Origin: Falciphora oryzae
Lineage: Eukaryota; Ascomycota; Sordariomycetes; Magnaporthales; Magnaporthaceae
Assembly (NCBI GenBank): GCA_000733355.1
Contig: JNVV01000002.1
Location: forward strand, 2,267,630 to 2,331,629
DNA length: 64,000 nt
Reading direction: 5' to 3'
The position numbers and the translations under genes are program-made. The notes under the pieces are model-generated. The model worked only from the letters and a program-made list of their open reading frames with translations. It was not told where the DNA came from and made no database searches. Within the stretch, counting starts at the first letter, position 1, and the number at the start of each line of letters is the position of its first letter. Positions 56,823 to 64,000 of the stretch are shown one piece after another.

Positions 56823-58730
56823 TCACAGCTCCTCCTTAGCCTTCGCCTTGGCCTCATCCGCCTTTTTCTGAGCGGCGTCCGCGCCAATGTGGAGCTGGTC
56901 CTTAACCCAGTTCAACGTGTTCTTGACGTTCTCACCAAGCTTGGCGAAGATAGTGCCAGAGGGATTCGAGGTTCCGTACTGGTAGTAAGTCCACTGCCTA
57001 CGAGCCAAAGCCCGAAGCTCGTTGGTCTTGGTGCCCTGAGGGACAGGCTGCGGGAGGAGATACAAGTTAGTCAAGTGGTTAAAAGATAACAAGGCCGGGT
57101 GGCTGAAGAAGCTAAGGAAATACATACAACTCCGTAGCTGTCCAGGTAGGCCTTCAGCTCGCTGTCGGACCAGGTGTCGAAGAGGTTATTTTTGGCGGTT
57201 TGGGTGGCCTTGGCCAGATAGCTGGTTGCCGAGGCGTAGCTATCACCGCTGGCACTCGAGGCGCTAGCATAGGCGGACTGGGCGGCCTTGACGAGATCAG
57301 CGCGCGTAGCGTCAGACTTCTCAGCGACCTTCTTGGCCGCCGCGTCACCGTTGGCAAGGAGGTAGTTCTTCAGGTTCTCGTAGTTGTAGTCCTCGAACGT
57401 CCAGGCGGTCCAACCAGTCGCAGCTTTGTGAGAGTGCTTGCGCACCAGGGCGCGGAGCTCATCGACCTTGGAATTCTGAGGAACCGGCACGCCACGGGCG
57501 TCCAGGTACGACTTGAGACGGCTCTCTGACCACGTGCTGACAGCCTTGTCGAAAGCCTCTTGAGCCGCGAGCGAGGCGCTGTCGGTGGCGCTGGCATAAG
57601 TGTTACCCGCCTTGGAAGTGGCGGCACCATAGGCAGAGGCAGCGGTTCCCGACATGTTGTCACTGAGGATATCGGCGCGGTGCTTGCGGATGAGCGCGCG
57701 AAGCTCGTTGACCTGGGCACCCTGAGGAACTGCAAGTATATGGTCAGCATATCTCAAGTATGCAAAAAGAAGCATCCATAATATCATCTATGGAGCCCTA
57801 CCTGGAATGCCATTGCGGTCGGCAAAGTCCTTGAGATCGGACTCGCTCCAGGCGTCGATGATCTTGTCGGTCAGGGTGGCGTAGGCGGCCTGGGCGCTCG
57901 CACTAGCACTGGCCGTCTGCTCCTGCGACTTCAGGTAGGCGAGGCGCGAGTTGCGGCGGACCGAAGCAATGAGCCTGTCACGGGTGGTAGGCTGGGGCGC
58001 GGGGATGCCGTTGGTATCAAGCCACTCCTTGAGATCCGACTCGGTCCACGTCTCGTATAGCCAGTTGCCTGGGTAGGCCGAAGCCTCGTTGAGCTTCTTG
58101 GCAACAGCGTCATAGTTCTCGCGAGCCTTGGCCAGGAGAGTGTCACGCTTGCGTGGCTGCGGAACGGGAATGCTATGGCGGTCGCAGAAGGCCTTGAGCT
58201 GGCTCTCAGTCCAGGTGTCCAGAAGCCAATCCTTGATGCTGACGTAGCTTTGCTGAGCCTTGTCCTCGCTCTCGTACCAGTACTTCTGAACCTGGGAGAC
58301 CAAATTGTCCTTGCTGGCAGCGGCCGAGTCCTTGGTCTCGACACCCTTCTGCTGAAGGTAGGTGTTCAGCTGCTGCGTATCCCAGTCCTGGTACGGAGAC
58401 ACGACGTAGATGTCCCAGCTCTGTTGGACCAGCTTCTCCAGATCGCGTCGGTCGGCGGGGGTCGGGTACGGGATGTCGTGGTCCGACAGCCAGCGCTCGA
58501 GCTCCGTCTCGTGCCATTTGTTGTAGGCTGTCGCAATGCGAAGGGAGCAGTCAGAATTCTGTGCTATGGCAGTATCGCGGAGCAAGCAACAGCCAGATAA
58601 TGCTGCCGAAAGACTATCCGAATGGAGTGTGAGGAGGATGAGGGCAACACGTACCGGCCTTGGTAAACCAGCTGCTACCAAGAGCGCTGCCCACAAGGGC
58701 GAGCTTGACGAGAGTCGAAAAAACTCTCAT
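56823..58730 (-). CDS. Ish1-type stress response protein with about eight repeats, 542 aa
   Basis: Four exons on the minus strand: 58730-58655, 58527-57802, 57729-57128 and 57047-56823. Ish1 of fission yeast is a nuclear-envelope stress-response protein. A signal-peptide-like start (MRVFSTLVKLALVGSALGSS) is followed by repeats of the pattern (D)(T/A)W(S/T)ES(D/Q)LKx(F/Y/W)(L/C)DxxGIPVPQ...RDxL. I count eight, beginning near residues 28, 71, 128, 183, 249, 331, 377 and 450; the second and seventh are the most divergent. Three introns cut at or near the GIPVPQ part of a repeat. The spacers between later repeats are Ala/Ser/Tyr/Thr-rich. The C-terminus is an Ala/Lys/Glu helix. Eight repeats form a long array. 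Confidence 0.9.
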
Positions 58731-59823
58731 GGTGAAAACGAGACGATGCGGCCGTGGCCGAGCTCTGTCTGTTGCGGACCGGGTTGGGTTGAGGCGGGTT
58801 GCAGTATCTAGGGTAGTTGGCTGGTTGCAAGGAAGATCTATGTTCGTTGTGTAAGGTTGGAGAATTCCCGGACGCCCAAAACCGAGATTTTGGTCTGGGG
58901 AGGATGATGGGAATGGTAGGGAGTGAGGGTGAATAAGAGAAGAAATCTCGTTGGTCAGGGAAGTGAAGGGAGAGCTGAGACGTGGCCGTGGTGAAGGCCA
59001 CAGAATCAGGCAGTTACAAGTACCCACGTTGTGCGGTCGTGGGCAGTCAATCACGTCACCCTGTCGTTTGTTTACTCCCTAGCGCCTTCTCCTGCCTAGT
59101 GCGACCTGCAAAGGAAGGACCTGCCCGGCCTGCCCTCTGTTTGGCCTCCTCCGGGCTCCAGAGAATGCGGGCTGCTAGGGCGGCCCGGTGGCTTCATTCC
59201 AGTCCGTTCCATACTTGGTAGCGAGTGAGACACCCAGGCTGGAACTCTCCAGTCGCACCCAGCGAGCACATGGTTCACGATCGAGATTTGCGGGAGGGCT
59301 TATGACGTCGTCGAATAAAAAGTATCCCGGGCTAGCGGGGCGTGATTGGACGACGGCTTCCCGCGTTGGAGTCTTTGGCCCGAACGAGCCGGAGACACGC
59401 ACGGCTTCGTTCGACCCGTGCGGCTGCCAATGGGGCTCCCTGCCAGTTGGGGTGTGGCTGGGACAAGAACGCAAAAGGATCCAGCGCCTCCTGACGTCAC
59501 TTGGCCATGTGCTGGGACGAACCCAATTCACCTGTCTGCGGAGAGGCTGGTGACTAAGTCCAACCAACCTTGGTGGCTAGGCCAGGCCGCACTAATATGC
59601 CAAGCATCCCTCCAAAGGCGCCGAGGAGTTCACACGAACCAGCGTGCCAGCCTAGCATGATGCTTGGAAGCTGCAGGCGTTCCTGACGGCCCCTGCTTCA
59701 AGTAAAAAGGTGTGAACCCGAAAAAAAAGAAGAAATAAACAATGAGCTCAGATACATAGACAAGAGAGCCCCGATCGTATGTATCATTATCGCGTTCCCG
59801 TCGCTGCATGAGCATAGCAGTTT
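58731..59823. other. Intergenic region
   Basis: Upstream of the Ish1-type gene. An A8 run at 59721-59728 (T8 on the minus strand) is the nearest run that could terminate the minus-strand tRNA. No gene recognised. Confidence 0.5.
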
Positions 59824-59918
59824 CGTCCTCGCCTGGGCTTGAACCAGGAACCTCCTGATATCAGATACACATATTGTAGCTAACAGTCAGACGCGCTAGC
59901 CAATTGCGCCACGAAGAC
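59824..59918 (-). tRNA. tRNA-Asn(GUU) with 21-nt intron
   Basis: On the minus strand the sequence folds as a cloverleaf: acceptor GTCTTCG with CGAGGAC (U5:A68 pair, U4-G69 wobble), discriminator G, A-box TGGCGCAATTGG, anticodon loop CTGTTA-A with GTT, and T-arm GGTTCAAGCCC. The 21-base intron lies at 59860-59880, between positions 37 and 38. No T4 run follows within about 90 bases; the first T8 is at 59721-59728. CCA is not encoded. Confidence 0.88.
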
Positions 59919-60458
59919 CCCATGAGTCGTTGCTGGTTGCTGGCGGCCAAGCCCGTGGAGCTCATCAGTCGGGGAATGGGCCTCAAGACCCGCCTTGACA
60001 CTGCTGTTCCCATCCTAGGAGGCCGGTTGCTCCTCAGGCCAGGGAGTCGAGAATACACCCGAACCAGAATAGGCGGCGAGACGTACTTTCCCGTATATCT
60101 GGTAGATTTGTAACCGGACGGCGGGCTCCCGCATTGTATATAGATGGTAGGTTTTGATATTTATCAAGGAATCCATGGGTGTTTGGTGTGAGCTAGATTC
60201 TGCGCATAAAATTCAACGAGCGGGATCTCGAGTAACGGGAGGGGAATTGCCGACAGCATCAGTCAGTTGAACGCCAACCCCGTCCCTCATCAAGCCGAAC
60301 AGGGTAAGTCTGGTATTTTCGTCTGTGGTACTTACCTAGGTATTTCTTGCTATTTTAAGGGGTAAGAATGCCCGGAACTGGTTGTTTCCCCCACAGTGGT
60401 GTCCGTTATAAATCACTGCAGCATGCGATACCCACAGTTGCAAGCGTGCAACTGCAAA

Positions 60459-60551
60459 GTCTCCGTGGCGCAATTGGCTAGCGCGTCTGACTGTTATACT
60501 CCGGTATGATAAGTCATCAGGAGGTTCCTGGTTCGAGCCCAGGCGGGGACG
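60459..60551 (+). tRNA. tRNA-Asn(GUU) with 19-nt intron
   Basis: Acceptor GTCTCCG pairs with CGGGGAC (C5:G68), discriminator G. The A-box TGGCGCAATTGG and B-box GGTTCGAGCCC are intact. The anticodon stem TCTGA pairs with TCAGG, the anticodon is GTT, and the 19-base intron at 60497-60515 sits between positions 37 and 38. A TTTT run at 60555-60558 ends transcription. Mature part differs from the minus-strand copy only at positions 5, 57 and 68. Confidence 0.93.
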
Positions 60552-60878
60552 ATCTTTTGCTCTGACGGTTTGCGACCGCCAAGGATAATTCCTGTTTTTG
60601 TATTTTTGTTTGCCGCTAGGCTGCGATAGGTGACCGCGCTCAATTGTCCTACTCACGGATTTCTTTTTCTTCCTCCAGCGCCGCCCTCAATTCGGCAGCT
60701 CGTTCCTGCATCAGTGCCGCTGGAGCGACTGACGGGGTGTGGATCGGAGTTGCCCCACTCCGCCGCTCTCAGAAAAAAATGTCGGAAGAAATTCTATTCT
60801 ACATGGCGCCTTGCACAAGCCTGCGCTGCCAGCAAAACCTCTAGCATCGGCAGGAAGGACAGCAAGCCGTAGCCCAAA
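60552..60878. other. Intergenic region before RRP1
   Basis: Short promoter-sized gap between the tRNA and the RRP1 start codon. Nothing else seen. Confidence 0.5.
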
Positions 60879-61827
60879 ATGACGTCCCAGGACCAAAATA
60901 TGCCGTTCATCAGGAACCTTGCGTCTAGCGGTATGCCGCCGCTTATCTCCTTCCCCATGTTCTCCTGGGCCACCAAGATTACTGACGAACAGGCGCGGAA
61001 ACTCTACAGACCGAAAGGCGCGGACGCAGGCGCTCACCTCGCTCGAGACATTCCTCTCATCCCGGCGACTCAACAACCCGCTCGGCCCCGTCGAGATCCT
61101 GAAGCTGTGGAAGGGCCTCTACTACGCGCTGTGGATGTGCGACCGCCCGCTGCCGCAGCAGAACCTGTGCGCCGAGCTCGCGGGGCTGATGCGCTCGCTG
61201 CCCCGCGAGTCGGTAGTGCCGTGGCTGCGCGGCTTCTGGGCCACCATGGCGCGCGAGTGGACCAGCATCGACGTGCTGCGCATGGAGAAGTTCCTGCTGC
61301 TTGTCAGGCGGGTGCTGGGAGCAAGCTTCGCATGGATGCGGCGCAACGAGTCCGAAGACCGGCCGGGCAAGAAGCAGAAGAAGCAATCGCCATCGGAATC
61401 CAAGGCGGCGCGCTGGCACGGGGACAGGGTGGACGAGGTGGTCGCGCTGCTCAAGGAGTGGCCGTTCTCGACGGACGCAGACGTGGAGGGCCGCGAGGCC
61501 GCCGTCGGCGAGGGGGAGCACCGTGACCTGGTCCCGCACACAGTCGCGGCGGGGCTGAGGATACACGTGCTGGATATATGGGTGGACGAGGCCGAGAAGG
61601 TCGGGCTGCTCGGGCCGGCCGAGGAGGGAGAGGAGAAAGATGAGGAGGCGCCTAAGATCCTAGACAGGATCAACGCGCTCGTGGAGGAGCTACACCGGGA
61701 GACGGAAACCACATCAGTCAAGGTCCGGGCCGAGGCGTCGCTCAAGGACGATAGACTGCCGTGGAACCGGAGCGGGGCGGCTGGCGACGGCGACGAGGGC
61801 GGCAGTTGGGACGGATTCGACGACTGA
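60879..61827 (+). CDS. Rrp1/Nop52 ribosomal RNA processing protein, 289 aa
   Basis: Two exons, 60879-60930 and 61010-61827, total 870 bases. Rrp1/Nop52 is a nucleolar protein needed to process 27S pre-rRNA to 25S and 5.8S. The junction joins MPFIRNLASS with DRKARTQALTSLETFLSSRR, matching the conserved start of the family. Then LKLWKGLYYALWMCDRPLPQQ, SVVPWLRGFWATMAREW, and IDVLRMEKFLLLVRR follow, the core Nop52 blocks. The tail is acidic and ends GSWDGFDD. The acceptor used is CTCTACAG at 61009; an earlier AG at 60992 would shift the frame. Close to a tRNA gene on the same strand but not linked in function beyond RNA metabolism. Confidence 0.92.
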
Positions 61828-62694
61828 AAAAAGAGTCAGTCGCGGCGGCCTGCACGCGCATGTGCATGATTCTCACCCCACACAAAGTTCCTCACCCACC
61901 GCTGTGTGCCTCGGTCATGGTGTTTCGGCGTTTTCGGTAGACAAAGGGAAAATTGACTATTTGATACCCCCTTCTCCCCCTTTCTGTTGGTTGCGCGGCA
62001 TATACGCGGTACGCGATGACTAGCGCCATTCCCCACCGCGGATGGTGGTTCATGTCATTGAGAGTTCGATTGCGGAGGGGACAAGGGATTCCGTCGCCTG
62101 ACAAAGGAATCCAATACGAGTCTCCTCTGCTCCCAAAGGCTCGCACATGTCTGTCTCGTTTAGCCCGGCAGCGTTGTTGGAATTGTTGGGTCTGGTGTGG
62201 GCGGACACATGAGGGAGCCCATGTGGTCAAAAGGGCGTGCACCGGCGTTTGAAGCGCCCAATTGCAGTTTCATGCGCCTGCAGCCTGCACCAAATGATCG
62301 TGAAGCAGACACAGAGTTGAGTGAATACCGTCGCTTCGCCCGTATGTCGAGAGGCCCGAGCAACCGAGCATCGGCCCTGTGAACCGCCATCCCTGCACAC
62401 CCACCCAAACAATCTAGGCCCTAACAACGCGCCTCCTTGTTGGCCCAGCCGTCGGGCTAAACAGATCCTTTGCGTCTGGAACCAATCAATAACAACACGC
62501 AGTGCAGCCGATCTCTCTCCCAGGGCCGAGCAGCGGCACGAATCCCACCAAGTACTGTAAAATACCGTAAATACACACAGCAGCGCTACCGGCAGCATCC
62601 GACGGCCGACCACAGCAGGGGACCTCGGGGGCGGGCCAGACCCCGGTGGTGCTACCACGATCACTCCCACAAGCACAGCAAACACCAAGCGGCA
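61828..62694. other. Intergenic region
   Basis: RRP1 3' region and promoter of the LCB kinase. An in-frame extension of the kinase gene reaches an ATG at 62470 but is unlike the family. No gene recognised. Confidence 0.5.
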
Positions 62695-63930
62695 ATGGCG
62701 CACGACAGGGACACGCTCGTCTTGGGCTCGCGCGAGCTCCAGATTGCGCAGGACGAGCTGCTCGTGCGGGGGACGGCAGCGACGAATAGCAAGAGAAAGA
62801 AGAAGTCCAGCAGGACCTGCGGCCTCGGCTCGAGCAGTGCCGCCCGCACGGCTGACACACCACAGTCGATCCCGCTCTACAACATCCTCTGGGCCGAGGT
62901 CGCGGACGGCGCCTTGACGATCGACTATGCCCAAGACCTCTCCAAGACCCGCCTGCGCGCCGCCAGACTCTCCATACCACTGCCGACGCCCTCGGCCGAA
63001 CCGTCCGCCGACGCCGCCGCGGCACAGCCAACAACGGATGCCCCGAGCGAGGCTGCTGCCGCCGCTTCGGCCTGGGCGGCGCTCCTGCTCGACCGGAGCT
63101 ACGACCCGGCGTCGACGCGGCGCAAGCGCGCCTACGTGCTCGTCAACCCGCACGCCGGGCCCGGCGGCGCCGTGCGCATATTCGAGTCCGAGGTGCGCCC
63201 CATCTTCGAGGCGGCGCGCATGTCGCTGACGGTCGTGACGACGAACCGGCAGGGCGAGGCGGCGGAGCTGGTGCAGGCGCTCGACCCGGACGCCTACGAC
63301 GTCGTGGCGGCCGCGTCGGGCGACGGGCTCGTGTACGAGGTCTTCAACGGCCTGGGCAAGCGGCCCGACGCCCGCCGCGCCCTCGGCTCGCTCGCCCTCG
63401 TCCACATCCCCTGCGGCAGCGGCAACGCCATGGCCTGCAACCTCTACGGCACCCACCGCCCCGCCGCCGCCGCCCTGGCCGCCGTCAAGGGCGTGCCCAC
63501 GCCCATGGACCTCGTCAGCGTCACCCAGGGGTCCACGCGCACGCTGAGCTTCCTGAGTCAGGCCCTGGGCATCATCGCCGAGGCGGACCTGGGCACCGAG
63601 GACCTGCGCTGGATGGGCTCGTCCCGCTTCACGTACGGATTCCTGGCCCGCTGCTTCAAGCGCGCCGTCTACCCCTGCGACATCTCGGTCAAGGTTGAGA
63701 TCGACGACAAGGACGGCATCAAGAAGCACTACTCGCGCCACCGCTCAAACTCGTCGGCCGAGGCCCTTGGCGGCAGCGGCGGCAGCGGGAGCAGCAACGC
63801 CGAGGAGGGCAGCGTCGACGGCGCTGGAGAGGGACTGCCGCCGCTCAAGTTCGGCACCATTAACGACAAAGTGCCCGAGGGCTGGGAGACCTTTTCGTTG
63901 GATAAGCTGGGGAACTTTTACTGTGGAAAC
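62695..63930 (+). CDS. Sphingoid long-chain-base kinase (Lcb4/5-like), partial: first exon, 412 codons
   Basis: Phosphorylates sphingoid bases such as phytosphingosine to their 1-phosphates. The diacylglycerol-kinase catalytic domain begins with RRKRAYVLVNPHAGPGGA (about 140-157), followed by the nucleotide loop SGDGLVYEVFNGL (D210) and the IPCGSGNAMA motif. Then come AEADLGTEDLRWMGSSRFTYG, a core stretch, and a Gly/Ser-rich insert (about 360-380). The exon ends in NFYCGN followed by GTGAGT, exactly where the family continues with a Met/Thr/Tyr stretch. The rest lies beyond the window end. I begin at 62695 because MAHDRDTLVLG begins the family's N-terminal domain; an earlier in-frame ATG at 62470 is less likely. 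Confidence 0.9.
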
Positions 63931-64000
63931 GTGAGTTCTTGGATTATTGCCCTGCACGCAATCTTCTCTTGAAACCAGGACATGCACTAAACGATGATTG

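Overview
The window reads as nuclear DNA of a filamentous ascomycete, most likely a Sordariomycete (Pezizomycotina). The reasons are: genes with short introns (about 50-135 bp, GT...AG, many with a CTAAC/CTGAC branch site), GC-rich third codon positions, long pyrimidine-rich leaders, intergenic TACCTAGGTA-type motifs, and fungal-only families (Pex26, fungal Trl1 tRNA ligase, Ish1 repeats, PTH11-like rhodopsin-fold membrane proteins). I cannot name the species. All splice junctions were placed by eye from frame, splice consensus and remembered family sequences; every multi-exon model closes in frame.

Layout. 1-12.2 kb is gene-poor: one gene, an Ecl1-type life-span regulatory factor (5.6-6.6 kb), sits between two 5.6 kb stretches holding only simple repeats. 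12.2-16.4 kb: Drs2-type P4-ATPase phospholipid flippase (-). 17.5-19.8 kb: CRIPT homologue (+) and an epoxide hydrolase (-), convergent. 20.7-23.2 kb: a pinin-domain splicing protein (-) and the SF3b subunit Rds3/PHF5A (+), divergent across a 762 bp region containing a ~28 bp tandem repeat. 23.6-25.8 kb: a PARN/CAF1-type deadenylase (-) whose reading frame is cut by an in-frame TAG. 27.4-30.3 kb: peroxin Pex26 (+) and mitoribosomal mL46 (-). 31.9-34.0 kb: RING+PHD protein (-). 36.9-39.4 kb: trifunctional tRNA ligase Trl1 (+), followed by an RG/GD-codon low-complexity array. 40.6-45.7 kb: mitoribosomal uL10m, a Tic20/DUF4870-like membrane protein, and proteasome ATPase Rpt5 (all +). 46.5-48.8 kb: an unrecognised two-TM protein (+) and a small alpha/beta hydrolase (-). 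51.8-56.0 kb: a PTH11-like seven-TM protein and a secreted, probably GPI-anchored App1-type phosphatase (+). 56.8-58.7 kb: an Ish1 protein with about eight repeats (-). 59.8-60.6 kb: two intron-containing tRNA-Asn(GUU) genes in opposite orientation. 60.9-61.8 kb: Rrp1/Nop52 (+). 62.7 kb to the edge: sphingoid long-chain-base kinase (+), cut by the window end.

Most genes are housekeeping (RNA processing, mitochondrial translation, proteasome, lipid asymmetry and signalling, peroxisome). There is no biosynthetic cluster, transposon, CRISPR array or obvious transferred island. Functional adjacency is limited: two spliceosome-linked genes share a promoter region, and lipid-related genes (flippase, App1-like phosphatase, LCB kinase) are scattered. 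I found no clear new multi-gene system. The observations most worth following are the in-frame stop in the deadenylase, the substituted catalytic-motif position in the App1-like protein, the tRNA-Asn pair, the tandem repeat in the splicing-gene promoter, and the gene-empty flanks of the Ecl1-type gene.
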